Position numbers and translations under genes: made by a program | Assembly: GCA_028386065.3 (NCBI GenBank) | Contig: JAKUCV010006754.1 | Location: 31,460 to 95,459, forward strand | Direction of reading: 5' to 3' | Origin: Turnera subulata | Lineage: Eukaryota; Streptophyta; Magnoliopsida; Malpighiales; Passifloraceae | Length of the DNA stretch: 64,000 bases | Part shown: positions 9,799-23,521 of the stretch, piece after piece | Numbering within the stretch: the stretch's first letter is position 1 | Layout of the letters: every line of letters starts with the position of its first letter | Notes under the pieces: generated by a model | What the model saw: the letters and a program-made list of their open reading frames with translations, nothing else | Database searches by the model: none | What the model was told of the DNA's origin: nothing

Positions 9799-12700
9799 TA
9801 CATGTTCTTTTTCTTTTTCTGGTCGCTACATAGTGTGTTCCACTTGGGGCCCGAAAGTACGTGGACCATATGGACCCAAAAAAAAATATTGTACACATCA
9901 ACATGTTACTCCGAGTCTGTAGCCATGGAGTCCATCTCTGTTTAAGGTTAAGATATTATCGTGATATCTTTCCACTTTACAATAAAACACACCACTTTTC
10001 ATGAATACATAACCATTTAATGTAATATACACAACACAAGTATGAATAATAGGAACAACAATACACACCACTCAAAAACAGGAATGAGCGAATTGTAAGG
10101 TGATATGAATGTACAGCTTCAGTCCCGTTGGAACAAAATTTAGAGTCCGAAAAATTTTGAGCCACAAAATATTTGTGTTAAGAGGAGGATTTTGGGGGAG
10201 TACGTGGAATTTGAAATTTAGAATCAAATAACGCCATCCAAATTATGGGCCCCTTATGGATTTAGGGCCGGGGCTATGGAAATTCAAATCTGCGTCTACG
10301 TGTGGGTATATGGATTGTGACTTTCAAAAGCGACACTTCTTGCAGGACCAAAAATTGAGAAATCCTATGGAGAGAATCTGTAATGAAGAGGGGGGTAGAT
10401 AGATAGATAGATGGATAGATAGATGGTCCCGTAGATATAAAAAAATAAAGCCAGGCCCTGTCAGTTGCCCCAGTAAGTTCCAGGCCCATGGCATGATTCA
10501 ATACTACCCACAATTCAACCCTTCCCTTCCCCAAGAAGTGCTATTTCCACTAACTATGTATGCTTCTAGAAAGAAAAAAAAAAAGAAAAAAAGAAAAAAA
10601 GTTGCCCTTTCAAATTTCAAAATTAAAAGGATCACAGTGACATCATTAATAAGCACAGGCCATTATGAACAGTCTGTTCCATCATTTTGTAATTGCAGGT
10701 GGCAAGCTAGTTATCTTTAATTCTTTTATGTGGATTGACTATTTTTGGCCATGTAGCTGGCCAGCTAGGAGAAAAACCTGGACTTCAATTTTTCTATATA
10801 TTGCATAGCCAAGCAACTTATCTAATGATTCTAATCCCCGTAGCATTTGCTAACGCAATAATTTTCTTCCTTTTTTTTGGGGTCAAAACCGCAATAATTT
10901 CTTGCATCCTATGAGGTATGATCAACGGTGGTTTGATGTAATGTAAAATTGTAAATAGAACTGCAAAATTATGACTCCAACATAGATTTCATGGTGGCTA
11001 GTAATAGGTAGCTAGAAGTTGAGGGATGTTACACAGACCATCTCGGTGGCTCACCATGTGGATCAATGTGCAATATAAGAATTAAGAAAATGACGACATT
11101 TCATATAGACATAGAATCCAAAACTAAGATGCTACCTTATCACTTATCATGCAGTAGAAATTGCACGCCGTAAGATAAAATGGAGATATTGGCAGTTCTT
11201 TTCCACTGGGAAATCAACTTGGACACCACTGGCAGTGGCAGCTACATATTGGAGGTATTTTCCTAGCAAGACCACTTAAGGGTTTTATAATTAAGTGCAT
11301 TTTTTTCTTTTTAGTTTTGACATTATCTAACTAAATGAGACAAACTGATGAGGATTTCTGCCGTGGTTGCCCAAATCAATGCATTCTTAAGTGTAAATTA
11401 GGGATGTTAATTAATCTGATTCAATTCTTGAAATGCTGGGCAAAAAAAATGATTTAGTTAATTAGTGCCTTTAACTTCTATAAGAAGGGGTTTACAGGTT
11501 GAGTTATCAATTTCAAATTTTTGCTGGAAGCAAACTCTGTATGGTAGATAAATTGGTGAACTACTGAAGAAGAAGCGGCCGCATCAGCTTGTGGAATCGA
11601 GCCAAGTCTTCACTTTAAATGCCCAAAGTTCCTTGTCCGTGCTATGCCGGGTAATTAATTTCTATATTCCCTTGCTTTTAGTTTTTTTTTTCCAGACTAC
11701 TCACTTGAGGCTATGATATACAATACATTATGGATTTATGGCCTTTTTCTAACCATAAACTATATATCAGCCAATGCACTCAAATTGTAAAAATAAGATG
11801 TATTTATAAAAAATAAAACGTCTTCAAATATATTTAATTATGTTATGCATCAATGTTTATTGAATAAGTTTTGGAAAAAAAAATACGAACCAAAAGGGAA
11901 CAAAACCTGAATAACAAGCAATAACAAAAAATAGTTTATACAAGATAGACTAAATAAATATTAAAAAATAGTCAAATTAATTATATTGCCTAATTATTAT
12001 ATATTTTATACTAAAATTTTATATTTATCTTAAAGGTATTCCACTAACCACTGCCTTGCAGGCATATATTAATAAACCTTAGCAAAATAAAAATGCATAA
12101 ATTAATAAACAAGTCATAAAACTGATAGTACTGCAAACAAATTCTGTAAGAGCAGGGGGAGGCAGGAGCTAAGAACATGGCTAAAATGTCACGAGAGGCA
12201 AAATGCTTCTTTGAGCATAAAAAACTTTTATTTCTGTTCATGAAATCAAAAGCTTTCTAATTTGACATAGAAATAATTATTGAATAACAATACACACACA
12301 AGTCACAACCTATGTTGAATCTGTGCTTCGCATTATGGGGAAAAGGGATCAGAGAGAGAGAAAAAAAAGGTATCCACAGTAGAATCAGGGTGACGCTGTT
12401 TTGATGAGGAAAAAAACAAAAATATGTAAAGGTACTGGCCTGGCAAAATAGCTACTGATTCTAGCTTTCGATATATTCGATTGGTGGAAGCTGTACTGCA
12501 AACCAAAAAAATGAGCATGAACAGTTTAGAGAAGCAAGTTTATATGAGGCAAGTACCAAAGCAAAAGACAAACTAGTGTGTGTGTGTGGAAAAAGAGAGG
12601 GACAAATAAAGCCATCGATTGCATCACAGAAAGGTAAAGACATTGCTTGGGGCAAGCGTGGTGTTGCAGAGGAGGGTTGCAGATCAAAACACAGGAATGC

Positions 12701-14095
12701 CCACATTAGCTTCCCTGCTCTTTTCTCCAAAACACACACCTCCTCCCTCCTCCCTCTCTCACATTTTTGTGAGTGAGAGAGGGGAATCACTAATAACTAC
12801 ACTACACGACAACTCCACCACTATGGACCATTCCCATGCAACAAATTTTTGTTTCTTTCACTTTTTCACTTTCTTTAATTAACTTTTTTTTTACCACACA
12901 CTAAAGCTCCGCTTTGTTTGAATTAACTTGCATTGCATGGATACATACAATTACAGAATCTTGGGTTAGATTCTTGGTACCTGTTTTATTAACAAAACCC
13001 ATGATTCTTAGTACATGTTTAAGGTGAGGAATTATTTATGGTTTGAGGTTAACGTGTCAAAGGGTTAGTATTATGGAAGTACCCGAAATAAAGGTAGGTC
13101 GCATCAAGGAGGGTGAGTACTCCATAAACATTTGTTTGGTCATTTGAGGGATCGGGGTCAAGTTGGGTTAAAGATAAGAAAATGGAAGAGAAGAGAGGGC
13201 AATAATGAAGGGGGTAAAGTGGGGCCCAAGGTGGCAGGGCGTGGGAGAGGGATGAACATGACGTTGTCGGTTGTTTTGTACAGAGAAAAGGGAAGGAGGG
13301 TCTCTCTTAATAATCCTCTCCAAAAAAAATCCCCTCACTACTATAGTCTATATACTACATTACTACTCTCTCTCCATCTCTCACTCATCAAACTTCACAA
13401 AGTTTTTATCTACCCACTGGCTTCATCACAAGCAACCAAGCTGTCTCTTGTTGGATATGTAGTTGGCCTGTTGGGAGCACAGAAGCACAGTCTTTCCCTC
13501 CCTCCTCTCCCCACCTCTCTTAACCCAAAACCCAAAAAACCAAAAACCTATTAAAACACACATAAATCTCCACATCGATCCCTCTCTCCCTTCCCCTCTC
13601 CCTTCTACCTAATTCATTATGTGAAAGTCATTAGGGAAGGGAGCATATATGTTATCATCATCAACCATCCTTGAAAGAAAGCTAGTGTACGTGGTGGTGT
13701 TGCCGTTTCCTCTCCCTCTCCTGTCATACACTAGTGAGTTAGGTCCCATTTACACTTCAATTTCTTGTTTTTGTAGAGTCATTTTCTAGCACTAGTTAGT
13801 ACTATACATATATTTATAATTGTTCATCAAGCTTAAGATTTGGAACTTCTTATTAGCTAGCTAGCGTGTTATATTTACTTGAGAAGTTAAGCAACTGTCT
13901 GTATGTTCTCAGTGCTACAGCATATTGACATTTATTGAAAATAAAATCCAGCATTTTTGTTAACATGACAGAAGTTTCTTAAAGAGAGAGACAACAACAA
14001 TCATAGATAGCTTACCTAGCTAGCTATTGCTACTGCTGCTACACATTTAAGAGCTTGAAGCACACAGACCTAGCTCATCATCACACTAATCGTCA
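9799..14095. other. Intergenic, simple repeats, upstream region of the homeodomain gene
   Basis: No gene is supported. A (TAGA)n-type microsatellite is at about 10395-10425 and an A-rich AAAG run at about 10568-10602. Sequence from about 13350 to 13620 is CT-rich (ctctctctccatctctcac) and may be leader or promoter of the gene at 14096. Open frames here, including 13132-13554, are low-complexity and lack homologous motifs. Confidence 0.4.
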
Positions 14096-14989
14096 ATGGA
14101 AATAAGAGGTCAAGAAAATGAAATGAGAACGTCTGTCCCTTCAACCTATAGCCATCAATCATCAGGAGGTATAGAGAGGAGGAAAGAAGGGAATGGCACC
14201 ACCACCACAGTCCTCAGTTACACCCAAACCCTAGATCGCCAGCCTTCACTGGGCCAAGCAAGATCTCCCAACCCAGATCGACTAGCCATCATCTCAAGCG
14301 GATCCAACTCCAAGACTTCCCGCGTCAGGTACCGCGAATGCCTCAGGAACCACGCCGCCAGCGTCGGCGGGAACGTCTTCGACGGCTGCGGCGAGTTCAT
14401 GCCTGGCGGGGAAGAAGGCTCCCTCGAAGCATTGAAATGCGCTGCCTGTGACTGCCACCGCAACTTCCACCGCAAGGAGGTGGACGGGGAGACCCAGTTC
14501 AGCCCTGGTTCGAGAAGAGGCAATGCTGCTGTGATCCATAGCCTTCAGTTGCCACCCTCATTGCCGTCTCCGACCATGATGCACCACCACCATCACCAGA
14601 GATATTCCATGGGGTTGCACACCACCAGCCCCACCACCGTGAACATGGTTCAGCCCGTGACCACGGTGGCCTTTGGTGGCAGCGGAGGAGGGACGGAGTC
14701 GTCGAGCGAGGATCTGAATCCATTCCACTGTAATGAAGAGGGGGTGCCTCTGCCGCCGGCGTATGTTCTGTCAAAGAAGAGGTTCAGGACCAAGTTCACG
14801 CCGGAGCAGAAGGATAAGATGATGGAGTTTGCGGAGAAAGTAGGGTGGAGGATTAACAAGCAAGAGGAAGAGGAAGTGGACAAGTTCTGCGCCGAAGTTG
14901 GGGTGAGGAGGCAGGTCTTCAAGGTGTGGATGCATAACAACAAGAACTTGAGGAAGCAGCAAGAGCAACAAGAGGCGCAGCCATCCTGA
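14096..14989 (+). CDS. Zinc-finger homeodomain (ZF-HD/ZHD) transcription factor
   Basis: 297 residues, intronless, as most genes of this family are. Residues about 78-128 form the ZF-HD dimerisation finger: RYRECLRNHAA, then GNVFDGCGEFMP, then LKCAACDCHRNFHRKE, with all conserved Cys and His present. Residues about 227-287 are the divergent homeodomain: KKRFRTKFTPEQKDKMMEF, a WRINKQ turn, and recognition helix RRQVFKVWMHNNKNLR. Between them lies a His-run (MMHHHHHQ) and a Ser/Gly-rich linker. The protein would act in the nucleus as homo- or heterodimers that bind ATTA-core DNA. The N-terminal 75 residues are Ser/Thr-rich and unconserved. Which ZHD subfamily it belongs to cannot be settled without a tree. 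Confidence 0.93.
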   Translation: MEIRGQENEMRTSVPSTYSHQSSGGIERRKEGNGTTTTVLSYTQTLDRQPSLGQARSPNPDRLAIISSGSNSKTSRVRYRECLRNHAASVGGNVFDGCGEFMPGGEEGSLEALKCAACDCHRNFHRKEVDGETQFSPGSRRGNAAVIHSLQLPPSLPSPTMMHHHHHQRYSMGLHTTSPTTVNMVQPVTTVAFGGSGGGTESSSEDLNPFHCNEEGVPLPPAYVLSKKRFRTKFTPEQKDKMMEFAEKVGWRINKQEEEEVDKFCAEVGVRRQVFKVWMHNNKNLRKQQEQQEAQPS

Positions 14990-17613
14990 GAGAGAGAGAG
15001 AGATCAACCAAGAAAGGGAAAAAAAGAAAAGTTTCTTTAAAAGGTGATGATTCTTCTTCGGGAGAGGGATGCATAGATATAAATGTAAAAAGGCTTTGTG
15101 GTAGGTGATGATGTGTAGGAAGAGATAATATGCAAAAGGAGAAGATGATCGATCCTAGAGAAGATTTGTATGATCCTCATGTTTTACTCTCTTTAAATTA
15201 ATTTGCTTATCCCAAATCCCTCTTAGCTTTGTTGTTAGCTAGTAGTACTTGTTAATTAGTTCTCCGGGTATTAGTATAAGCTTTGCATTGCAGATTTCTT
15301 AGTACATTGGGATTAATCCTTGTCTGCCTTCAAACAGTTCTCAATTATTGTCACAAGTTCCAATTATTATGGAAGTAAAAAAAAATCAAGGCATGTTATG
15401 GTTCTTGATTTGTTCAATACGATAATGCAAAGAACTGTGATTTGCAGACGGAGTCTTTGTTCTTTCTTGGGGCTTTACATTGCACGAGTACAAACCGGAT
15501 GCAACAAAATGGGCCATCTTGGATACAATGTTTTACATCTTATCTGCTTCTAATTTCTAACCTTAAAATCACATATATCCTTTCCAACAGTTTTTAACCC
15601 AAACAAAAACAAAGGCTGGGCCAGGCTAGTCCAACACAGAATGTAAAATATTGTAACATAGTTCTTAAATTTTGTCATGGTAGTGCTACAATTCCCCCCA
15701 ATTTTATTCCTGTTTAGCAAAAAAAAAAAAAGGCTCCCGTAATGGGGTTATGATTTTGTGTGTGTGATAACCCAAGACCCACATCAATATAAGTGAGAGA
15801 ATGCAAGTTTATCCCACCAAAGAGATATGGGTTTTAATTGGTACAAGACGTAACTAGTAAGTCAAAAACTAGCTTAGGCTTGCCTCTAATATTGTTTGTA
15901 ATTGGCACCATGTTAAAATATATTTTACTTGAGTGAAAAATAAAGAAAGAAATGGTTTTGGGCCCGAGCCCAATGCAGTCGAGGAAACCCAAACTTTTTC
16001 CAAGTACTGGCACCACTATGGCCCAACTCACGTGCTTTCTGCGACGGCCCCATGCAAAAAGGGTAGAAATGCTCATTAATGGAGTTCGTGGGATTGTCAA
16101 ACCCCCAAACCTGCCATTGTAGGTTACATAAAACAATAGAAACGTACCTACCTTATCTGCACAATCGGATTCTGCTTCACCCTTTCCCTTCATTATTCAA
16201 AGTGGCACTGACTCGGCGATACCGTCCCTAATTCGTACATTACACAGAAGACTTTTAGGAATTTATCTTAGGACTACATATTTAAACTCCACGTCACCCC
16301 TTCATGACTCAGTTCACTTCTGGTAGCAATTACTACAACTCAACTATCTCTCCATATGGACTAGTTACACTCTACCAGATTCAGAATTTATCGAATAGGC
16401 CATAAAAATAAAAATGTAAAAAGACGGGAGAATAATTGGAGCTAGATTCATTGAGTACCTTGCCCACTAGGTCCCTCCCTCTTTTTGTTTCTTATCCCAT
16501 ATAATGGAAGTTTTGCCCCGACTAATTCAGATTCGATCCGAATCGCACATCTGGTTATAGTGAGTGGGTCTCTCAGTTAAAATTTTCAATATACATAAAG
16601 ACCCGAACTATGTACCTCGTTTAAGCGGAATCAAAACACTTACTGTTTGGATAACCCTGCTCCTCCTTACACCTAGCCTACACAGTTAAACTCAAACTAA
16701 ATAAAAATTTAAGAGAACAAAAAAAATCCAAACCAAACAACAAAATACCGAACGGCGCCGCATGACCGACCACTTTGCCTCTTTACAAAGTAAAGCAAGT
16801 TGTTCCGAAAAAAGATTGTCAAGAAAATAAAAGGGACCCAGAGGAGAAAAAAGAAGGGGGCAAAGTTGTGTCAATACGTGCTACGGCGGCGTTCTGGTCG
16901 AGGTGTACGAGGTTTGTGAGTCCAGGATGGGAAGAATCCGGCCGTCTGTTCGGCGGTGGTGATATCATTTGATGATATAACGGTGGGGGAGAGTTGTATG
17001 TGGGGCCAGGCCTGTTGTCTGATTTTTGAAACGATAAATGGCAATCCCCTTATCTTTCTTGCTTGACTCGTGGTCGTTTGCGTCACCATAATTCTTTCGG
17101 CTTTGGCGCGGGTGGAAAAAGTAATCGGGCCATAAAGAAAAGCTCTGTGCAAATGATTAATTTCTTTTTTTTTTTGAGGAATACAAATGATTAATTTCTT
17201 GAATTAACACATATTTGATAAGTCACTTCTATGTCCTGATGCGTATCTTCTCCGAATTAGTTAAGACCGGTTAATAATCCTTATATAAGGGCTTCACCGT
17301 CAACTTAAGTTTTGGTTAAGGTTGTCACTTGACACCAAAAATCTAATAAGAGAAATTAAAAGAGTAAATTACGTACAAAGCACATAAAGACATTTTTATA
17401 ACATCACTAAACACCGTTATACAGAAGAAGCAGAGCTGCACATGGTTCATTCTTGTTTGCATTCATTTATTCCTGGTTTTAGTAACGCAGTAACCGTGGC
17501 GTGAAGAGCAGCCAGCACCCTGGGAGTTGATTCAGTTGGGCCTTTCTTTAATACTACTACTTGCATAGGCTTTTTACAGATCCACTGACAGGGTAGCAGT
17601 AACTTATGCTTCA
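14990..17613. other. Intergenic, 3' flank of the homeodomain gene
   Basis: A (GA) run follows the ZHD stop at 14989-15002. The rest is AT-rich with no supported gene, RNA or mobile element. The last few hundred bases should hold the 3' UTR of the minus-strand MYB gene. Confidence 0.35.
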
Positions 17614-18897
17614 TTATTGGAGCCTCAGATTCTTCATCATAAGCCTGCACATAACAAAGGAAAAGCCAAGTCAATATTAAATAACCAAAGGGTAAATAAA
17701 TGATGGTAGTTCGGTGCACTATAAAAACCTTCTGCTATTGTACAATTTTAGAAATTAAAAAAATATAAAAGATTTCTGGATGGAAGTAAGCATATGCTCT
17801 TCTTGGGAAAAAATATGTATACATTAGCCGACCTGGGGCACGTTATCTGCATGAAATTTTTGCTTAAAGCGGTTAGTGCTGTCTAAATGTTTAAGCTAGA
17901 TCCAACACCCTGTGTCCACACCAGGTTTTGGGGATTAACGAAGGTAATGAGTCATTACAATGATGTTTATCAAGTCCCAAAGCAGCGGCTAATTTATTAA
18001 TAATTTATACTACCATTCTCCAAATTACATAGGACCATGTGCAACGTGATCTAAAACAAGTAGGATTAGATTTCATGTGGGCTTTTTTGTTTCTCCTTGA
18101 GAAGCTGAATAAGTGTATGGAATTGACTATATGCAATGTTCTGATATATGTGTAAGATTTGGAGTACTGGGTCGGTGTTAGGTTTAGAATGGAGCTACCC
18201 TGAAAAGGGAAGACAGGTGGGTGACAAAATAACTTGGAAAACATGGGCTCTTAATGCTAGAAATAGCAAACCATGACGTTGCTTGCAAGCTAGCATGTTT
18301 TGAAGAACGATGTGGTGGGCTAGTGATGACTATATATAGATGTATATATATTAAATTCTTCTCATCACTAGTTCCTGTAGTTTTATTTAGTTCATCTATT
18401 ACTTAATTAGCAGGTGCCACACAAACTCGTCCAGGTTTAAAAAAAAAAAAAAAAAACTTTCTAAGAAATCTTATGCGTCATCTAGGTTTTAAAGTTTTAT
18501 CCATATATGCACCGCATGTACATGTTTTAGTAACAATATTACATGCTAGTATATGAATATGGAAACTGATGAGATGAAATAATTTTATCCAAAAGCTATG
18601 TGTGCTTATATATATGCTGTAAAAGCATTACCTTTGATCCTCCACAATACCTCTGCCATTGCTTGAACCGCCCTTATAGTTGGGCAGAGGAGCCTGGCCA
18701 GATTCTATGTACAGGAGATCCTGTACAAGACGATCATAGTGCCTCTTCACTTCTTCAGCAGTTTTATTACCGACTGCCTTAGCCACATTGTGCCAGCGGT
18801 CAGGAGTGTCCTTGTCATATATAGCCAGTGCCTTCTCAAATAGCTTGTTCTGCTTAGCTGTCCATGAGGAGCCAGAACCATAATAGCTTGAAGCCAT
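17614..18897 (-). CDS. RADIALIS-like single-MYB (SANT) transcription factor, two coding exons
   Basis: Exon 1 is 18897-18632 and exon 2 is 17644-17614, separated by a 987-bp GT-AG intron (donor AAAG|GTAATG, acceptor TTATGTGCAG|GC). The join restores an Arg codon and gives a 98-residue protein ending [13 protein letters not shown], the usual RL-family C-terminus; exon 2 encodes only ten residues. Residues about 9-62 are one SANT/MYB repeat ([19 protein letters not shown], then [11 protein letters not shown], then [12 protein letters not shown]). Family knowledge: RAD/RL proteins lack a strong DNA-binding third helix and antagonise DIV-type MYBs by competing for DRIF partners, affecting floral asymmetry and growth. 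Read without the intron the protein stops right after EDQR, so automatic gene models may truncate it. Very likely functional. Confidence 0.92.
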
Positions 18898-21150
18898 ATC
18901 TCTCTGGGAGCCGGTGCAAAGATATATGATAGCAAGTGATAGTTTTAGTAGGTGGATACTGTATATTGTTCTTATCAGAAGAATTAATTAGATATCAGCA
19001 GCAGTAAAGGGTTGAGGTAGATATGAGGAAGAAAGGAATGTGTGCTCAGTTTGGAGTCCAAAAGTGAACGATATGGGAGAAGTAGCTTTGAGTGGATAAA
19101 AGGAAGTGAAGAGTCAAGGAAGAAGACTGAAGTCAAGGGATGGTATGGGCAATAGATTGCCATGCCTGCTCCTTATAAGCAGGAAGAGAGGGCACTGGGG
19201 TTGTGCAAGTTGTGGTATATTATTTTTTAAAGAAAAAGGTAGCATCACAAGCTGTGATTCGCTTAGTTAAGCAAAGGGTAAGGATGGGACAGTAGAAAAT
19301 GAAAGAAGAATGAGTGTCAAAATGGCTGACTGTATAAAAGTCTCTTCCTAGTCTTGCATAACATCATCAGCAATTTGGATATCTTGGAGAATTTTCTTTT
19401 TAATTCTTTTTTTTTTTAAAGAACCAGCTGGTGGGGATTAGATCCCAATTCCAAGCCTACGCATGATTAACATAATATTTTAGTCATGTAGATGCGCATT
19501 AGCATATAGATGCGCTTGCAATATGAATCCCCATTTCCACCCCTATGGAACTGCATCAAACAAATTTCCCCCTTTTAGTGGCTCTTGGGTCGACCAACTT
19601 GCCATAATATACCCTTTCCCTTAATGTAATATACGTTTATTGGCCATTCTTTTGTGTGTGGATGGGATCTTCGATTTGTTTCTTGCAATTGACACTAAAA
19701 AGAGCCAAATCGAATGGACTAAGATTTTTATTCCTTGCAGGACTCGGACAGCAGTGGCTGTAACATTAGTAACCAGAATAATTTTAAGGTTTGCGTATTG
19801 TCTATGCTTTTGTATTACTAGCATTGGGATTTAGCGGGAGAGCGGCTAAGGTAGTCAATTATTATGGGTAGAGAAATAAAGTAAAGCTATTACAGTACTG
19901 TCCTGAACTGCAAAGGAGAGAACTGCTGATTCTCTAGTCCATTCTATCCTAATCTTATGCAGGCTTTTTATTCTCTTCCTCTCAGGACTCGAAACCCAAG
20001 CCTTAGAAGGGTGGAATTCCACCTCACGAGACTAGGCGGCGCCATATGTCATTTGGACTGTTTAGTTGCTATCAAGAAACAGATTTGTTTTTTTTTTCCT
20101 TTGGTTTATTGTCTGTGATCTCAATAATACTAACTCGCTTTTTAAGTTTATCTTTAAAATTTTGGTACGTCATTGATATTGGAACTTGGAAAAATTTGTG
20201 TCATCACCTCCTGCTTCTGTGTGTCCAGAGCAAAGCAATCCATATCCCCAAATGGTTTTGATAGCTAGCCCTGATGTGGTTTGATGAAACGTGTGGTGAT
20301 TTTGTGATTTGGGTTTTGTTTGTGTGGCTGAATCAGCAGAATCAGTAGGTGTTGCACGTTGAGAAGATACTGTGTCAGGTTTTTGAGCAGAGAGGAGTGG
20401 CAGTTTACTTCCTGCTATGGTGAAAGCTTTGAATTACTGTGTACTACTAAAAGATAACGTCATCTTTATTTATTTTGGTCCACTTTGTTTCTTTTTTTAA
20501 ACCTCTCCTCTGTTTTTTTCCTCTGCAGCAGCTGAGTAAGTAAAGGGTCCAACTAATCCCCATATTCTCGAAATCAATGCCAATCTTTGATGGGTTTTGA
20601 TATTGGGTTAGGATTGGCACCTGTTCTTTTTGTTTATTGACAAAGTTTTGTGTTAAAAGAGTCCCCCAATTTTTTCACTTCGAATTCTGCCTTGCTTCTT
20701 TAGGAAATATGATGAATTATGGCGTAACAAAGACAGATAAACTAAGTACGGATTGCATTGCATAACATAACAAGGTTGACAATGGATGATGTTGTCCTGA
20801 GTTTGAAAGAGTTGTGGTCCCTTATACGGATTTGGGTTTGAGTGATTGACCCAGAATGCTAAAAAAACAATGGTCTGAGTTGATTTATGATAAAATGAAC
20901 TTTTGAGCTTTTTTTGAAGATGGAAAAGAACACAGTCACGTTCTTGTTGTTTATGCTATTCTTTTTTACTATGATGGGCTCGCATCAGGTTTTTTTTTAT
21001 TAACTGGTGGACCAAAGCTAAACTTTTGGTTGTTGAAGCTGGAAAACGACTTTATTGTCGGAATTCAATTTTCATGATATTTTTCCCACCGCACGTGGAT
21101 ATAGATCATCAGAGTTCTCTAATCTGTTAAAGATATACGGCTAGTTTTTC
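18898..21150. other. Intergenic, upstream of the MYB gene
   Basis: AT-rich, no supported gene on either strand. It should contain the promoter of the RADIALIS-like gene near 18.9-19.3 kb. No clear TATA box was assigned. Confidence 0.35.
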
Positions 21151-21154
21151 CTCA

Positions 21155-21752
21155 ATGTGTAGCCTGGTCGATCCTACCCCTCCACGGGTGGAACGGTTGA
21201 TCAGCTGGTCTAAGCCAAGTACTGGCTGGTGAAAATTGAATGTTGATGGTGCACGGAGGAGTGCAACTGGTCAGACGTCTAGTGGAGGGATCATTCGCGA
21301 TTCAAATGGTACATGGGTGAGTGGATTTACCCATAATATCGGTGATGGTTCGGTGCTTGGGGCGGAACTATGGGGTTTGTTGGATGGCTTGAACTTGGCA
21401 TGGGAATTAGGCTGCCGACACTTGGTTATTGAGGGGGATTCGAAGGTAGCTATTGACATGGTATTGGGTACCATTATAGCGCCCGTGGCCTTTCGCTCTT
21501 TCGTCTCAGCTATACGACGATGGCTTGACAGACCCTGGGAGACGGTGGTTCTACATATTTATCGTGAGGCCAATGCTGTGGCCGATTGGTTGGCAAATCT
21601 GGGTTTTTCACATTCTATTGGGTTTCATTGTTTACATGCAGCTCCTGTAGGATCTTTGTTACACAATGATGTTCTCAGCGTGGCTCGTGCCCGCCGTGTT
21701 TTAACAACTTAATATAGGCTATATGCCACCATTCAACCAAAAAAAAAAAAAG
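21155..21752 (+). pseudogene. 5'-truncated LINE, RNase H domain and poly(A) end
   Basis: A frame running from about 21158 reads PTPPRVERLISWSKPSTGW, one stop (TGA), then KLNVDGARRSATG and on to 21712. This is the RNase H (RVT_3) C-terminus found in plant L1-type LINE ORF2. The four acidic catalytic positions are visible (NVDG, AELWGL, EGDSK, AVADWLAN). A short 3' UTR and an A12 tail (about 21740-21752) follow. The rest of ORF2 is missing, as expected from incomplete reverse transcription. The single internal stop replaces what is usually F or V in GW(F/V)KLN. No convincing target duplication was found. Confidence 0.8.
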
Positions 21753-23520
21753 ATCAACTGGTCTTGGCCTTTCTGGGCTACAAGATTGGCGCTTGAAAAT
21801 TTTGTTCTAATTTTGTTCCTCATCCGTACAAGTTTTTTTTGGTGGCTTAAATCCACCATGGCCTACAGTTTTTAAAGAGAATGGATCCGCCACCAGCGGA
21901 CCTTCTCCTCCGGCCATTAATTTCTTTTTTTTTTTTTTTATAACCCTCCGGCCATTGATTTCAGATGCCTCAAAATGGGCATAAAGAACATTCTAACACA
22001 TGTATTTTGAGGCAAATGCGCTAGGAATCTCTACAAAAATAGTAAAATTCACTACAATTGGGGTCATATTTGACATCAATAATGCATCCCCACCATGAGA
22101 CTTGTGTCATTGGGTTCCTTACCTTTTTCCTGTATCTTTCATTTAATTTTTTCCTTTTGGTTTCTGGTGTTTTCTCTGATTGGAGCAACTTTGCTGATAT
22201 GGGTTAATCTGCTTCTACATGGTCAATTATACACTTAGTCAAATATGGAAAGGTCTAATCTTGTTTGAACAAAAGAAAATGATATATTATTGCTTTTTTC
22301 TATAACCACAAATATTGCCCCTAATCCCGGGCAGGAGCGAATTTATTAAAGATTTGGATAAATGACTCTCCAATTACTCAAACGGTTATTCTTCTTTGCA
22401 AAATTAGGCTCACTTTTTTGTACTGAAACTATATGATTAAGTTATAATCTCTTGTTAATTCTAAAAAAAAATCAATAATCTTTTGCCACTTGGTGGCTGT
22501 TGACGTGGAAGTATTGGAGACCAGTAGATCGCGATTCTTGGACCTGGTAGGCCTGTAGGAAGAGTCCACAGCTTGTATAATTTAAGGCCCACTCATGATC
22601 ATCTGCTAGCAAAAATAGGAAGGGCAACCCAAAATTAAGAGAATCTTTGAATAATAAAGGAAAAAACATATGGGTTGAAGATCTTGTTATCGTTGAATCT
22701 ACTCCAAGAAAGTGATGAAAAGATGTTTGTTTTTGCTGATGGAATGTTCTAAAAGCTAGAGTGGATTGGATATTTGAGGTTCGTGCAAGCGACCAATGGG
22801 ATCAATCGTGCAATATTGTGCCTTAGGATCATATATTCTCTTCTTCTTTTTTGTTTTTAAGCATGTTGGGCTCAATTTTAATGTAATGTGACAAATGAAA
22901 AAAGCACTTGGGGAATGACATAACGATTGATTTTATTCGGAGATAGAGATTTGCTGTACTTTTTAGAGAGTGGAGGGGATATTTGCCTTAGAGTTGTGGT
23001 TAAACAGAAAGAAGAACAAGTAAAGTATACCTTTATCTTTTTATCTCCCTCTTTTTTGTGTTGATTGAACTTTTGAAATGCATGCAAATGCAAGCGTCAT
23101 GGATTTTTGTCGAGGGCTTTGTATATATGGGCTCGCCATTGGGGCTACTACCATTGGTTGCCTGGGACCTGGGTTTTTGCTTCTGTTGTCATCTTTTGCA
23201 CCTTGATAAAGTTAAAATAAAAATCTTTGGCACCAAAACAAAAAGGTAGAATCCAATGACTACTGATATCCTGGTGCTACTACTGCTATCAAACAGCAGC
23301 AGAGCAGTGCACTGCTAAAGGTTTAACAGAAGTTTTTTATGGGCTTTAGGCAGGAGTTTATGGGCTGGGTCTACGATGCACAGAAGTGCATTGTCGACCA
23401 AAATTCCAATACGAAGGGCCCGTTATAGTTCAAAAGAAAAAAAAAAATAATATACAGGGCCTGTTATGTGAAAGACTTACGGGGCTAGGCCCACTGTGAA
23501 CGCATCAAACCAGGATACCT
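21753..23520. other. Intergenic, nothing recognised
   Basis: AT-rich sequence with several homopolymer T runs and no supported gene or complete element. Confidence 0.3.
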
Positions 23521-23521
23521 A

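Noticed and set aside
13132..13554. Plus-strand frame of 140 residues upstream of the ZHD gene
   Set aside because: CT-rich and repetitive composition, no domain, probably leader or promoter DNA.
14218..15007. Several minus-strand frames across the ZHD gene
   Set aside because: Antisense shadows of the real gene; no motifs.
21198..21770. gatcagctggtct before and gatcaactggtct after the LINE fragment at 21.2 kb as a target duplication
   Set aside because: The upstream match lies within LINE coding sequence (the frame continues further upstream through VERLISWSK), so the resemblance is probably chance.
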